Below are positions 16,917 to 29,400 of a stretch of 64,000 bases of DNA, in pieces. The position numbers and the translations under genes were made by a program. This stretch comes from Actinoallomurus bryophytorum (lineage in GTDB: Bacteria > Actinomycetota > Actinomycetes > Streptosporangiales > Streptosporangiaceae). A model generated the notes under the pieces. It was not told the DNA's origin and did no database searches. It worked only from the letters and a program-made list of their open reading frames with translations. The DNA lies in assembly GCF_006716425.1 (NCBI RefSeq), contig NZ_VFOZ01000002.1:930001-994000 (forward strand), written 5' to 3'. Positions within the stretch are counted from its first letter, which is position 1; each line of letters opens with the position of its first letter.

Positions 16917-17006
16917 AGAGAAGCTTAAGAGACGCTTCCGCCCCCGGTTCGGTCCCCGCCAGGACTACGGCCGGTCCGTAAGTCATCCCCCCGAAGGAGA
17001 AACGAC

Positions 17007-18248
17007 ATGCGATGGAAGGCACGCATCGCCGGACGGCGGCGCAGGCTCGTCGCCGCCGCGGTCACCACGGCCACCGTTGCGCTCGGCACCGTCTCCGCGC
17101 TGAGCCTCGCCGGCCAGGCCGCCGCGGGTGAACCCGCCGCCGCCGCGGCGCTCGGCGGCAACTGGTACGGCGCGGCGCCGTACGTCATGCCGTTCGACAA
17201 CAGCCCGCCCGACCTCGGCCCGGTGATGAGCGCGACCGGGCAGAAGTCGTTCCAGCTCGCGTTCATCCTCGCCCCGAGCGGCGGTGGATGCAGCCCGACC
17301 TGGGACGGCACCCATCCGGTCTCCTCCGACACGCAGGCCGCGTCGGTGATCAACGGCATCCGGGCGGCCGGTGGTGACGTGACCGTCTCGATCGGCGGGT
17401 ACGGTGGCACGAAGCTCGGCCAGACCTGCGGCGACCCGTCCTCCACCGCCGCGGCGTACCAGCAGGTGATCACCAAGTACGGCCTCAAGGCGATCGACTT
17501 CGACCTCGAGGAGCCCGAGTACGAGAACGCGGCCGCGATCCACAACGAGATCGGCGCGGCGAAGATCCTCCAGCAGAACAACTCCGGCCTCTACGTCTCG
17601 GTCACCACGGCCGGTACGACCGGGGGCGAGGGCACCGGCTGGTTCGGGAAGCAGATGCTCGCCGAGGCCAAGAGCCAGGGCTTCACGCCCGCCAACTACG
17701 CGATCATGCCGTTCGACGGCGGGTTCGGCGGCTCGGCGGCGCAGATCAGCGCGCTGGAGGGCTTCCACTCCACGCTGATGAGCACGTTCGGCTGGAGCAG
17801 CGCCACCGCGTACGCGCGCGAGGGCGTCTCCCTGATGAACGGCCGGTCCGACACCGGGGAGTACTTCCGGCAGGCCGACTTCCAGGCCGTGCTGGACTAC
17901 GCCACCTCGCACGGCCTGTCCCGCTACACGTACTGGTCGGTCAACCGCGACCGGCAGTGCGGCACGCCCGACAACAACGGGCAGACCTCCGGCACCTGCT
18001 CGAGCGTCGCGCAGAGCGCCTGGGACTTCACCAAGTTCACCGCGAGGTTCGGCGGCGCCACCCCGCCTCCCCCGCCGACCGACCCTCCGGCGGGTACCTG
18101 CGCGGCGCCGGCGTGGAGCGCTTCCAGCGTCTACACCGGCGGCATGGAGGTCACCTACACGAAGCACACCTACAAGGCCAAGTGGTGGACCCAGGGCGAG
18201 ACGCCCGGCAAGGCCGACGTCTGGACCGACGAAGGACCGTGCAGCTGA
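17007..18248 (+). CDS. Secreted GH18 chitinase with C-terminal CBM5/12
   Basis: This 413-residue exported enzyme should hydrolyse chitin beta-1,4 bonds. A signal peptide spans about 1-40 (Arg-rich start, AGQAAA end). The GH18 domain shows the SIGG strand (128-131) and the DxDxE catalytic motif AIDFDLE with Asp164, Asp166 and Glu168. A Pro/Thr-rich linker (PPPPPTDPP) leads to a roughly 48-residue chitin-binding module with the aromatic core YKAKWWTQGETPG. The start is well defined by GAAGGAG 7 bp upstream. A strong hairpin follows the stop. Confidence 0.93.
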   Translation: MRWKARIAGRRRRLVAAAVTTATVALGTVSALSLAGQAAAGEPAAAAALGGNWYGAAPYVMPFDNSPPDLGPVMSATGQKSFQLAFILAPSGGGCSPTWDGTHPVSSDTQAASVINGIRAAGGDVTVSIGGYGGTKLGQTCGDPSSTAAAYQQVITKYGLKAIDFDLEEPEYENAAAIHNEIGAAKILQQNNSGLYVSVTTAGTTGGEGTGWFGKQMLAEAKSQGFTPANYAIMPFDGGFGGSAAQISALEGFHSTLMSTFGWSSATAYAREGVSLMNGRSDTGEYFRQADFQAVLDYATSHGLSRYTYWSVNRDRQCGTPDNNGQTSGTCSSVAQSAWDFTKFTARFGGATPPPPPTDPPAGTCAAPAWSASSVYTGGMEVTYTKHTYKAKWWTQGETPGKADVWTDEGPCS

Positions 18249-18264
18249 CCCGGCAGCGCGCGGC

Positions 18265-18299
18265 CGGCGGCCGGTGGGCGACTCGCCCGCCGGCCGCCG
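18265..18299 (+). terminator. Terminator hairpin after chitinase
   Basis: Two 17-bp arms (18265-18281 and 18283-18299) pair with a single G-T exception, beginning 17 bp after the chitinase stop and followed by CTTTC. Confidence 0.75.
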
Positions 18300-18370
18300 C
18301 TTTCGCATGCGGCGATAGGTTTGTGTGCTTTCATGCAGACGCCGCAGCATCGCGAACACCAGGAGTTCCT

Positions 18371-18583
18371 GTGACCATGCCCGAGGACGAAGCCGCCAAG
18401 ACGTTCCAGGAGTTCGACTACGACGGTGACGGCTACGTCACCGCCATGGAGTTCAAGCTCGCCATGACCGCCCGCCGCGAGCAGGTCACCGGCGACGAGA
18501 TCGACTCGATCTTCGGCCACGCGGACCAGGACAACGACGGCAAGATCAACCAGGCGGAGTTCACCAAGGCGTGGAACGCCTGA
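18371..18583 (+). CDS. EF-hand calcium-binding protein (calerythrin/calmodulin-like, small)
   Basis: This 70-residue cytoplasmic protein is made of two EF-hands. The loops are DYDGDGYVTAMEF and DQDNDGKINQAEF, each with the D-x-D-x-D/N-G spacing and the closing glutamate. It should bind two calcium ions and act as a buffer or switch. GTG 18371 is chosen because AGGAG ends 5 bp upstream. ATG 18377 is the alternative. A much longer upstream frame exists but overlaps the chitinase and is not coding. Small two-hand proteins like this are common in actinomycetes and their partners are mostly unknown. Confidence 0.88.
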   Translation: MTMPEDEAAKTFQEFDYDGDGYVTAMEFKLAMTARREQVTGDEIDSIFGHADQDNDGKINQAEFTKAWNA

Positions 18584-18603
18584 CGTACGGACCTGCCGCT
18601 GCT

Positions 18604-18630
18604 GCCGGGCGTGGCGCGACCACGCCCGGC
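18604..18630. terminator. Bidirectional terminator hairpin
   Basis: Perfect 11-bp arms (18604-18614 and 18620-18630) with a 5-base loop lie between the convergent EF-hand and DUF5010 genes. Confidence 0.75.
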
Positions 18631-18638
18631 CGCGGGGA

Positions 18639-20186
18639 TCAGTTCGTCCAGTAGTTGAGGTTGAGCGGGCCGCTCACGAACTCGACCCGCACGGTGTGGG
18701 TGCTGCCGGCGGCCAGGCTGAACGTGCCGGCGTTCACGGTCTGGTACGTCTGCCAGCCTCCGGTGTTCGGCAGGGTGACCGTCGGTCCGGCGACACCGTC
18801 GACGACGAACCGCAACTGCCGCCCGGCCTCGGTGGTGGCGACCCTCGCCTTGAGTGTCACCGAGCCCTGCAGCGGGATCTCCTGCCACTGCAGCCATTCA
18901 CCGCTCGCGATGCCGCCGACGTCCCAGCCACCGCCGGTGTCGGTCGTCTTCTCGACGTCGATGTCACCGTCGCGGTAGAGGTTCCACTGGTTTCCGGCCG
19001 TGGTGTCCTGGTAGCCGTCCGCCGACTCGGCCTGGACGCGCAGGTCGGCCGGGTACGGGTTCCGCGAGTACCGGCGCAGGATATTGATCATCTGGTTGGG
19101 GTAGTCGTACCGGCGCTGGTCGTAGGTCCCGGGCTCGGTCCGCCACATCGTGGCGTTCTCCTCCCAGTCGCTGAAGCCCTCGACCAGGGTCGCGTACGCG
19201 CCGGAGCCGGCCGTCTTCTGCAGGTTGCCCGCCAGGGTCTGACCGTGGTTCGCGTCGATGTTCATGTTCGTCGAGCCGCTGGCGAAGTGGAAGCCGGGCA
19301 CGGTCACGCCGTACGAGCGGCCGTTGAACGTCGTCATCGTCTCGCCGCCGGGCACCGGGAACCACGCGTGCACGCCGTCGACGACCGCGGCGCTGCTCGG
19401 GTCCTGCTGTGTCCAGGACTGGTCCGCGATGAGGTACGGGTCGACGTTGAACTCGGCCTTCGCCTTCTGCCGCATCGCGTTCACGAACTTGGTGATGTTG
19501 CCGTTGTCCTGGTCGCTGAAGGCGAAGTCGTTGAGCGACCACTCGTAGATGACCGGCCGTCCGTCGATCTTGAAACGCATGTTGTCCGGCACGGCCTGGA
19601 AGAACGCCCGCAGGTTGTTGTCCCACCAGTACTTGAGGCCGCCCTCGCCGGTGCCGTTCACGTCCCCGACGTCGAACGGCGGGCTGTACCCGCCGGCATT
19701 GTGCTTGTCGAGGTTCTTCTTGTCGGTCAGCGACGCCGGAGTGTCGTCCAGTGCGCTGATCTTGAGCCGGTCGGCGGCGCCGGCCCGGTTGATCGCCGCG
19801 ACCAGCCCGGCCAGCTTGCGGGTGTCGCCGCCGCCGTTGTACTGCTCCTTTCCGGGGATGTAGCCGCGGATCGTCGGCGCCACGAAGTCGACGCCCGCGG
19901 CCAGCAGTTCCTCGACGTAGTTGTCCCAGAACGCGTTCTCGTCCGAGGTCGCCTTGAACATCGGGATGCCGTAGACCGCATTGCCCTGGTTCTCGTACGG
20001 TCCGCCGTGCAGGGTCGTACCGGAGAAACCGAACGTCACCCCCAGGTATCCGGAGGTCGCGGCCGGTGCGCGCGCGGGCAGTGCCCCCGCTGGGGCCTGC
20101 GCGCCGGACGGCGCGAGCGGCACGACGGCGGCGACCGAGGCCACGGCCGCGGTCACGTACAAGGATGAGCGGCGTCTTCCGCGCAT
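18639..20186 (-). CDS. Secreted DUF5010-type glycosidase with C-terminal carbohydrate-binding module
   Basis: This 515-residue exported protein has an Arg-rich start (MRGRRRSSL) and a signal peptide ending in an Ala/Pro-rich stretch. The central roughly 330 residues resemble DUF5010 TIM-barrel proteins (APTIRGYIPGKEQ, HAWFPVPGG, SDWEEN), probably a glycoside hydrolase acting on extracellular polysaccharide. The last roughly 135 residues form a CBM6-like beta-sandwich (LQWQEIPLQGSVTL, LRFVVDG, ending LNLNYW). ATG 20186 follows AGAGGAA by 8 bp. Substrate is unknown; the neighbouring chitinase hints at amino-sugar polymers. Confidence 0.75.
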   Translation of the reverse strand: MRGRRRSSLYVTAAVASVAAVVPLAPSGAQAPAGALPARAPAATSGYLGVTFGFSGTTLHGGPYENQGNAVYGIPMFKATSDENAFWDNYVEELLAAGVDFVAPTIRGYIPGKEQYNGGGDTRKLAGLVAAINRAGAADRLKISALDDTPASLTDKKNLDKHNAGGYSPPFDVGDVNGTGEGGLKYWWDNNLRAFFQAVPDNMRFKIDGRPVIYEWSLNDFAFSDQDNGNITKFVNAMRQKAKAEFNVDPYLIADQSWTQQDPSSAAVVDGVHAWFPVPGGETMTTFNGRSYGVTVPGFHFASGSTNMNIDANHGQTLAGNLQKTAGSGAYATLVEGFSDWEENATMWRTEPGTYDQRRYDYPNQMINILRRYSRNPYPADLRVQAESADGYQDTTAGNQWNLYRDGDIDVEKTTDTGGGWDVGGIASGEWLQWQEIPLQGSVTLKARVATTEAGRQLRFVVDGVAGPTVTLPNTGGWQTYQTVNAGTFSLAAGSTHTVRVEFVSGPLNLNYWTN

Positions 20187-20261
20187 GAGTGATTCCTCTG
20201 GGGCTCGGAGGCGACCGCCCGGACCGCTGGCGGGCGATCCAGGCAGCATGATCACGGCATG

Positions 20262-20588
20262 CTAGTGGTCTTCGAGGGGGATCCACTTGTGCGACCAGGA
20301 GAGCACCGCGTCCAGGACCGGCTCCAGGTCGAGCCCCTTCGTCGTGAGGCGGTACTCGACCTGGACCGGCGAGGTGGGGAGCACCCGGCGCTCGACGAGC
20401 CCGTCGGCCTCGAGAGTCCGCAGCCGCTCCGCCAGCATGGTGTCGCTCACACCGGGGATGGCCGCCTTGATCTGGGCGTAGCGGTGCTGGTCGGTGAACA
20501 GGACACGGAGGATCGCCCCGGTCCAGCGCGCACCGATCAGCTCGATCGCGGCGTGAAACCGCGTGCAAACCGGGTGGATCTCGGGCAT
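20262..20588 (-). CDS. HxlR-family transcriptional regulator
   Basis: This 108-residue winged-helix protein opens with a cysteine near the N terminus (HPVCTRF), then WTGAILRVLF, RYAQIKAAIPGVSDTMLAERL (recognition helix) and YRLTTKGLDLEPVL, the standard HxlR order. HxlR/YodB-type regulators often sense quinones, aldehydes or thiol stress through the N-terminal cysteine. It is 10 bp downstream of an NADPH-dependent FMN reductase on the same strand, so it probably controls its own operon. Confidence 0.88.
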   Translation of the reverse strand: MPEIHPVCTRFHAAIELIGARWTGAILRVLFTDQHRYAQIKAAIPGVSDTMLAERLRTLEADGLVERRVLPTSPVQVEYRLTTKGLDLEPVLDAVLSWSHKWIPLEDH

Positions 20589-20598
20589 GACCTGCCTC

Positions 20599-21183
20599 TC
20601 AGTTCGCTCCGCCCTCGTCCGTGCGCAGCGGGCGGAGGGCCGCCTCGACTCGTGCCAGTTCCTCGAACATCGCCTTCGCGGAGGTGATCATCAAGTCGTT
20701 CGGGACGAAATTCTCCTCCTCGTCGATGTACTGGTGGACGAAGGGGATGGCGACCGCCTCGAAGACGGGGGTCATCCGGAGCGTGGTGAGAACCTGCTTG
20801 AGCATCTGGGCGGCGCGCAGGCCGCCACCGATGCCGCCGTAGCTGACCAGGCCGACCGGCTTGTACTTCCACTCGTTGTGCAGGTAGTCGATGGCGTTCT
20901 TGAGCGGCGCGGTGTAGCCGTAGTTGTACTCCGGCATGACGAAGACGAACGCGTCCGTTCCGCGGATCTTCGCGCTCCAGTCGAGCGTGTGCTGATGCGT
21001 GTACTGGCCGAGCCGCGGATGGTTGGGCTCATCCATGAACGGCAGGTTCAGCTCGGCGAGGTCGGTCAGCTCGATCTCGTCGAAGCCGGCGTGCTCCCGC
21101 GCCTGGGTGTCGGTCCACTGCCCGATCGGCAGTCCGAGCCGCCCGGGACGGGTGCTCGCGATGATGATCCCCAACTTGGCCAC
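20599..21183 (-). CDS. NADPH-dependent FMN reductase family (azo/quinone reductase-like)
   Basis: This 194-residue flavodoxin-like protein opens GIIIASTRPGRLG, the FMN phosphate loop, and contains PEYNYGYTAPLKNAID, the hallmark of YieF/ChrR-type quinone and azo reductases. It should reduce FMN, quinones or nitro/azo compounds with NADPH in the cytoplasm. GTG 21183 has GAGGAG 8 bp upstream. The longer frame to 21276 has no such site. It is paired with the HxlR gene, consistent with redox-stress control. Confidence 0.9.
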   Translation of the reverse strand: MAKLGIIIASTRPGRLGLPIGQWTDTQAREHAGFDEIELTDLAELNLPFMDEPNHPRLGQYTHQHTLDWSAKIRGTDAFVFVMPEYNYGYTAPLKNAIDYLHNEWKYKPVGLVSYGGIGGGLRAAQMLKQVLTTLRMTPVFEAVAIPFVHQYIDEEENFVPNDLMITSAKAMFEELARVEAALRPLRTDEGGAN

Positions 21184-21271
21184 GCTACGTCTCCTCGCTC
21201 TGTCGGCTCGGCGGCTCCGCGAGCGGGCCGAGCCCAGCGGGTCCGCCTCACGGCGAACCCAGGTTTCCTGA

Positions 21272-23437
<2,166 letters not shown>

Positions 23438-23449
23438 GCGGCCTGCGCG

Positions 23450-24049
23450 TCAGGTGAGCTCGCCGATGAGGACCTCGACGGCCCGTACGTACGCGTCGTG
23501 GTCGAGGTCCGCGTCCCACGCGGTCTGCAGAGCCAGCCCCTGGTAGATCGCGATGAGCACCCGGATGAGGCCGTCGGGAGGCAGGTCCGCACGCAGGTCG
23601 CCGCGTTCCTGGGCGGCGCGGATCAGCCCGGTGAGGACCTCACGGGGTGCGTCCACCCCCTCGCGGGCCACGGCCTGGACCCGCGGCGAGCGCAGCGCCT
23701 CGGCCCAGATCTGCACCCCCAGCCGCGTCCGGTCCCGCTCCGCGGGCTCGGCGAGCGAGCGCAGCAGGCCGAGGTAGCCGGACGCGACGTCGCCGAGCGC
23801 TCCGGGGGCGCGTACGTCGGTATGCAGCAGCTGCTCGGCCCGGCGCTCCTGCCACTGGCCCGCGATCGCGGCGACCATGTCCTCCTTGTCCGCGAAGTAG
23901 CGGTAGACCAGACCGGGGCTGAGGCCGGACTCCGCGGCGATGTCCTGGATGGTCGTGCGGTGGAACCCGGCACGGGCGAAGCACCGGGCGGCGCCGTCGA
24001 GGATCTCCTGGCGCCGTGCCCGCAGGTGCTCGTCGCTGACCTTGGGCAC
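23450..24049 (-). CDS. TetR-family transcriptional regulator
   Basis: This 199-residue repressor has an N-terminal helix-turn-helix (ARCFARAGFHRTTIQDIAAE, then SGLSPGLVYRYFADKEDM) followed by a helical ligand domain of normal TetR size. It begins immediately after the stop of the upstream methyltransferase on the same strand, so both are co-transcribed. Its likely targets are that methyltransferase operon and possibly the convergent MFS exporter. Confidence 0.9.
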   Translation of the reverse strand: MPKVSDEHLRARRQEILDGAARCFARAGFHRTTIQDIAAESGLSPGLVYRYFADKEDMVAAIAGQWQERRAEQLLHTDVRAPGALGDVASGYLGLLRSLAEPAERDRTRLGVQIWAEALRSPRVQAVAREGVDAPREVLTGLIRAAQERGDLRADLPPDGLIRVLIAIYQGLALQTAWDADLDHDAYVRAVEVLIGELT

Positions 24050-24928
24050 CTACTCCACCTCCGCCTGGGCGATCCGGTAGAAGGGCGCGGCCGGTTCGTG
24101 CCGGCCGAGCGGTCCGAGGTACTCCTCGGCGGCCTGCCGCGCCGAGCGGTCGACGGTCAGCCTCATCCCCCGCTCCGCGAGGTGGCCGGGGAGCTCGTCC
24201 GGGACGAAGCCGAAGGTGAAAGGTTCACCGGCGGCACGGACCGTGGCGGCCCATTCGGCCAACCCGTCGAAGTCGCCGGTGCCATCGAGCGCCCTCCGGT
24301 CCATGTAGGTGAAGATGATCTGGCTTCCGGGTGCCGTCGCCGAGGTGAGCGCGGCGAACGTGGCGTCGACGGACCGCGCGTCGAGGTAGTTCGTCACGCC
24401 CTCCCAGACCACCGCCGTACGCTCGCGGCGCAGCCCGGCCTGCCGCAGCACGAGAGCCAGGTCCGCGTCGCTCAGGTCGGCGGGCACGAAACGGACGTGG
24501 CCGCGCCGGTCCGCGGGCACGGCCCGGCCGACCAGCCGGCGTTTCAGCGCCTGGGTCGCCGGGTGGTCGACCTCGAAGACGGCCGCCGAGCGCATGCCCG
24601 CGAGCCGGAAGGCGCGACTGTCATAGCCCGCGCCGAGCAGCACCACCTGCTGGACGCCGTCGGCCAGCGCGGCGTCCAGCAGGTCGTCGATGAGCCGGGT
24701 CCGCACCACCGCCGACGCCCGCGGCCCCGCGGGCCAGCGCCGGTCGATGAAGCGCTCGATCCGCCCGCCGACGCCCGGCAGCCGCGCGAACGCCACCACC
24801 AGCCGGTAGCCGGGCCCCAGCGCCGCCGCGGCGTACGGATCGTCGAACAGGCGCCGGCCGTGCCGCACCGACTCCAGCGCACGGAAGAGCGCGACATGTC
24901 GCGCCGTCCGGCTCGGTCTGTTCCGCAT
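24050..24928 (-). CDS. SAM-dependent methyltransferase, PPM/TIGR00027 type
   Basis: This 292-residue protein has the order expected of leucine-carboxyl-methyltransferase-like enzymes: TARHVALFRALES at the N terminus, LIDDLLDAALADGVQQVVLLG with GAGYDSRAFRL (SAM loop), FEVDHPATQ, and VVWEGVTNYL. It should transfer a methyl group to a carboxylate or small metabolite. In actinomycetes these are mostly uncharacterised and often sit in secondary-metabolite loci. An AT-rich stretch upstream (24940-24962) is a probable promoter. Confidence 0.85.
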   Translation of the reverse strand: MRNRPSRTARHVALFRALESVRHGRRLFDDPYAAAALGPGYRLVVAFARLPGVGGRIERFIDRRWPAGPRASAVVRTRLIDDLLDAALADGVQQVVLLGAGYDSRAFRLAGMRSAAVFEVDHPATQALKRRLVGRAVPADRRGHVRFVPADLSDADLALVLRQAGLRRERTAVVWEGVTNYLDARSVDATFAALTSATAPGSQIIFTYMDRRALDGTGDFDGLAEWAATVRAAGEPFTFGFVPDELPGHLAERGMRLTVDRSARQAAEEYLGPLGRHEPAAPFYRIAQAEVE

Positions 24929-24978
24929 GCGGAGAATAATAGTGAACGAACATTTATTTTTTAAGTGTCAGTGCTCGG

Positions 24979-26385
24979 TCACGGGCGTACGTCGATCAGG
25001 TCGACCTCCATCAGGTCGGCGAGCGCGCGCAGGTCGGTGATGCGGTGGCCGGTGCCGAGTGCCCAGTGGTGGGAGATGCCGGTCGCGCTCCACAGGTCGG
25101 TCCACTCCCCCGGGTCCATGCCGAAGTCGACGCGGGAGGTGGTGTTGCCGATGCGCAGGTGCGGCCCATCGACGACCTCGCCCTCCGAGGCCACGAACGC
25201 GTACCGGCCGTCGCGGTCCTGACGCAGGCCGAACGCGGTGACCGGTCCGTGCTTGACGTCGAACTCGACCGAGACGCCGTACCCGCGCTTGCCGTGGTAG
25301 ACGCCGAGCCCGCGCAGCAGCGGCCGCCCGTCGCTGATGGCCAGGTGCGCCGGGCCGTCGTGGCCCATTTCGACGTGGCCGCGCTGGAAGTCCAGCGCCT
25401 GGAACTCGGTGAACGACCCGCCCGCGCCCAGCCGGTCCATGATCAGCATGGCCAGCGAGGTGCGCAGCTCGTACTCCCCCACGGCGGGGACGCCGCGCGC
25501 GGTCAGCAGAGAACCGCCGAGGATCATGCCCGCGCCCAGCCGTTCGTGGACCTCCCCGTCCAGGCCGCGGTGGTAGTAGGCGAGGCTGTCCAGGCCGAAG
25601 TCCTCGACGAGGCGGTCCAGTCCGACCGCGACGCGTGCCGCCCAGTCGAAGTCATCGTCGTTCACCGACTCGTCCAGCGAGAAGACGTCCGTGGCCTCCT
25701 TCTTCTTGGCCGCGGCCTCGGCGTCGGTGACCTTCTCGACGCGTACGCGCAGGTCGTCGAATTCCACGACCTCCATGTGACCACCGAAGTTGGCCGACAC
25801 GAGGGTCAGATCGGTCGAGACGTCGAGCATCCCGGGATACAGGTGGCCCATGAGGCCGTGCCGCCCCCGCCGCAACGCCCCGCGCACTCCGGCCGCGCGC
25901 ACCCAGCGGCCGATCTTCGCCCAGGCGCGCTCGTCCTCCAGGTAGCCCGACACGGAACGGAACGGGATGCCGCAGCGCAGGAAGGCGTTGGCCATCTCGG
26001 GCAGCGGGCAGGCGCCGCAGTACGCCAGCCACTGCCCGGTGTCGAACGTCTCGTGCTCCATCGTCTCGGTCGGCTGCAGGTTGATCAGCAGGACCGGCGC
26101 GCCGCTGCGCTGCGCGATGGGCACGAGCATCGTCGCGGTCATGTACGTCGTGAGGAACCCGACGATGATGTCGCAGCCCGCCGCCCGCAGCTTCTCGGCC
26201 GCGACGGCCGCCTCCTGCGCGTCGGAGACGAACCCGGCGTCGACGACCTCGGCGCCGAGCCCACGCATCCGTTCCGACACGCGTTCGGCGGAGCGCCGGA
26301 GCTGCGGCAGCAGGTCGGGGAACTGCGGCCAGTAGGCCCCGAGCCCACCGGCGACCAGCCCCACGCGTACTCCGGTATCGGTCAT
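24979..26385 (-). CDS. L-arabinose/L-fucose isomerase-like protein
   Basis: This 468-residue protein resembles AraA-type aldose-ketose isomerases. It has an N-terminal sugar-isomerase fold (VGLVAGGLGAYWPQF), a middle VGFLTTYMTATM and LLINLQPTET, and C-terminal metal-site candidates in VEMGHDGP and SHHWALGTGH. It is the last gene of the rhamnose operon, 69 bp after the rhamnosidase and behind a hairpin. A dedicated rhamnose isomerase (RhaI) is already present, so this one may handle arabinose, fucose or a related 6-deoxy sugar released from the same glycans. Length is close to AraA. Confidence 0.7.
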   Translation of the reverse strand: MTDTGVRVGLVAGGLGAYWPQFPDLLPQLRRSAERVSERMRGLGAEVVDAGFVSDAQEAAVAAEKLRAAGCDIIVGFLTTYMTATMLVPIAQRSGAPVLLINLQPTETMEHETFDTGQWLAYCGACPLPEMANAFLRCGIPFRSVSGYLEDERAWAKIGRWVRAAGVRGALRRGRHGLMGHLYPGMLDVSTDLTLVSANFGGHMEVVEFDDLRVRVEKVTDAEAAAKKKEATDVFSLDESVNDDDFDWAARVAVGLDRLVEDFGLDSLAYYHRGLDGEVHERLGAGMILGGSLLTARGVPAVGEYELRTSLAMLIMDRLGAGGSFTEFQALDFQRGHVEMGHDGPAHLAISDGRPLLRGLGVYHGKRGYGVSVEFDVKHGPVTAFGLRQDRDGRYAFVASEGEVVDGPHLRIGNTTSRVDFGMDPGEWTDLWSATGISHHWALGTGHRITDLRALADLMEVDLIDVRP

Positions 26386-26411
26386 GTCCTCACTCCGTTT
26401 CGTTCGGTGAC

Positions 26412-26448
26412 GGCGGGCCCGCGCCCGGCCGGATTCCGCGGGCCCGCC
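26412..26448 (-). terminator. Hairpin between rhamnosidase and isomerase-like gene
   Basis: Perfect 12-bp arms (26412-26423 and 26437-26448) lie directly downstream of the rhamnosidase stop. It may attenuate transcription into the isomerase-like gene. Confidence 0.6.
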
Positions 26449-26454
26449 GCCGGT

Positions 26455-29400
26455 CTAGGTGCCCGGGGCGCTGAAGTGCCAGTGCCCCGAGCCGATGGTG
26501 AACACGGCGGCGCCGTCGCGCAGGTGCACGAACCGCGCGCCGTCCTGGGCCACGCTGCCTCCGCTGCGGTCCGGCACCCGTACCTCGGCGGTGCTGTTGA
26601 CCGGCACGTCCACGTCGAGCGTGAACCTCCCGCCGGTCGTGGACCAGCGGCTGCTGACGCGGCCGTAGTCGGTCTGGTAGCTCGCCGACGCCCAGCGCAC
26701 CTTCCCGCCGGGCCGCGGCTGGATGACGACGCGCTGGTAGCCGGGCGAGGCGGGAGCGATGCCGGCGATGTTGGTGTACATCCAGTCGCCGACCGAGCCG
26801 AGCCCGTAGTGGTTGAAGGAGTTCATGCCCGGGTCGTTGAACGTGCCGTCGGTCCTGATGCCGTCCCAGCGCTCCCAGATCGTGGTCGCGCCTTTGCCGA
26901 TCTCATAGCCCCACGAGGGGAACGTCGTCTGCTCCAGGATCTGGTACGCGACGTCGTTGTGGCCGGTCCTCGTCAGCGTCGGCAGTAGCTCGCCGGTGCC
27001 GAGGAACCCGGTGGTGAGGTGCCCGCCGTGAGCGGCGATGTTGGCCACCAGCTTATTCGCGGCGGGCGTGACCTGGGCATCCGGCAGCAGGTTGTCCGAC
27101 AGCGCGAGCACGTAGGCCGTCTGGCTGCCGCCGCCGACCGTTCCGTCCGATTTCACGTACTTCGCGTCGAACGCGTCGCGGATCTGACCCCACAGCGTGC
27201 GGTACGTCGCCGCGGCGTCGTGGTCGCCGATGCCGTCCGCCATCTGCGCGACCAGGTCGACCGAGTGGGCGAAGTAGGCCGTGCCGATGAGGTCGAGCGG
27301 GGTGTCGTCGCCGACGTTGAGCCAGTCGCCGTAGCCCTGCGCGGGACGGATCAGGCCGGTGCTGTGCGCCTTGAGGTAGTCGATCCACTTGCGCATCGCC
27401 GGATAGCGGTCCCGTACGACCTGGAGGTCGCCGTACCGCTGCCACAGCGTGAACGGGATGATCACGCCCGCGTCGCCCCAGCCGGCCGTGCCCGAGCCCG
27501 CGGAGACGGCCGGGGCGACGTCGGTGAACGCCCCGTCGGCCGTCTGGGCGTCGGCCAGGTCGGTGGTGAACTTGGCCAGGAACGCGTCGGCGTCCATGTT
27601 GAACGTCGAGGTCGGCGCGAACGCCCCGATGTCGCCCGTCCAGCCGAGCCGTTCGTCGCGTTGCGGGCAGTCGGTGGGAACGCTGAAGAAGTTGCCCTTC
27701 TGCCCCCACACGATGTTGTGCTGGATCTGGTTGACCAGCGGGTCGGAGGTGGTGAGCGTGCCGTTCGGCGGCGCGTCCGCGTGCGCGACGACACCGTCGA
27801 CGGACGCGAGGGACGGCGTGCCCGGATAGCCGGTGACCTCGACGTACCGGTAGCCGCGGTAGGTGAACCGCGGTTCGTACGTCTCGGTGCCGCCGCCCTT
27901 CAGCGTGTAGCGGTCGGTGTCGACGGCGCCACGCAGGTTGGCGGTGTAGAGGGTGCCGTCCGGATTGAGCACCTCGCCGTTGCGCAGGGTCACGGTGGTG
28001 CCGGCCGGGCCGGACACGTGCAGCCGGTTCCAGCCGACCATGTTCTGGCCGAGATCGAAGATGTAGGTGCCCGGCTTGGGCTGGGTCATCTTCACGGCGT
28101 GCAGGACGGTGTCGACGCGTACCGGCGGGCCGGCCTGCGCCACGAGGTTGGGCGTCGCGGTGCCGAGCTTGGCCGTGGTCCAGCCGCCGTCGTCGTAGCC
28201 GGGAGCGTCCCAGCCGGCCCGTTCGTTACGCGCGTCGTAGGTCTCGCCCTGGTAGATGTCGGAGGAGGTGAGCGGGCTGGCCGCGGTCTTCCACGTGCCG
28301 TCGGTGCCGACGGTCTGGGACGTGCCGTCGGTGTAGTCGACGCGGAGCTGCCCGAGGAACCACGGCTGCTGCCCGTACACGTGGGTGCCGGCGAAGCCGA
28401 TGTTCCCGGCGTACCAGCCGGGCGCGAGCAGCGCCCCGATCGCGTTGCCGCCCTGCCGCAGCATCGAGGTCACGTCATAGGTCTGGTACTGGACCCGCTT
28501 GTTGTAGTCGGTCCAGCCCGGGGTGAAGTCGTCGTCGCCGACGCGGGCGCCGTTGATGTGCGCCTCGTACAGGCCCAGCGCGGAGACGTACAGGCGGGCC
28601 GCGGCGACCGGCTTGGTCACCTGGAACCCGCGGCGCAGGTACGGCACCGGCGGCGACGGCTGGGCGACCTGGTCGGCCCACGGACCCGAGCCGTACGCGG
28701 CGGCGTCCTTGGCGGCGGGCCAGGAGGAGTCGTCGAAGCCCGGCTGCTCCCAGCCGTCCGGCGCGGTCTGGGCGGCCTTGAAGGAGCCGTCGGTGACGAG
28801 GTCGAGCGGCGCGGCGCCGGAGCGTTCGACTTGGAGCCGGCCGATGACCCCGGCCGGGCTCTCGGTGGTGTTGACCGCCTCGATCGCGATGGTGTTGGTG
28901 CCGGGGCGCAGTGCCGACGTCACGTCGGCGAGCTGCCCCTGTTTCCAGGAGTCGGTGACCTGCGGGGACGCGGAGACGCGCTTGCCGTTGACGTACAGCG
29001 TGAAACCGTCGTCGGCGGTCAGCGTGAACTGCGCGCCGGTGATCGCGCCGGCGCCCAGGTCGACGGTACGGCGGAAGTAGCGGGTCGAGACGGGCTCACC
29101 GGCGGTGGGGTCGCCCTCGGGGTACCAGATCCAGTGGGCACCGGACAGGCTCGGTGTCGTGGCGGGGCTGCCGATCCACGACGCCGTCCAGTCCTGCGCG
29201 GCCAGGCCGGTCTCGAAGGTGGACGCCTTGCTCCAGGCCGAGGGCCTGGCCTGGCCGTCCCACACGCGGACGCGCCAGTAGTACCGGGTCTGCGACCGTG
29301 GCGCCGGGCCGCCGTACGGGACGTCGACCGACTGGGCACCGGCGACCCGGCCGCTGTCCCAGACGTCGGCGCGGCCGCTGTTCAGGTGCGCACGGGTGGC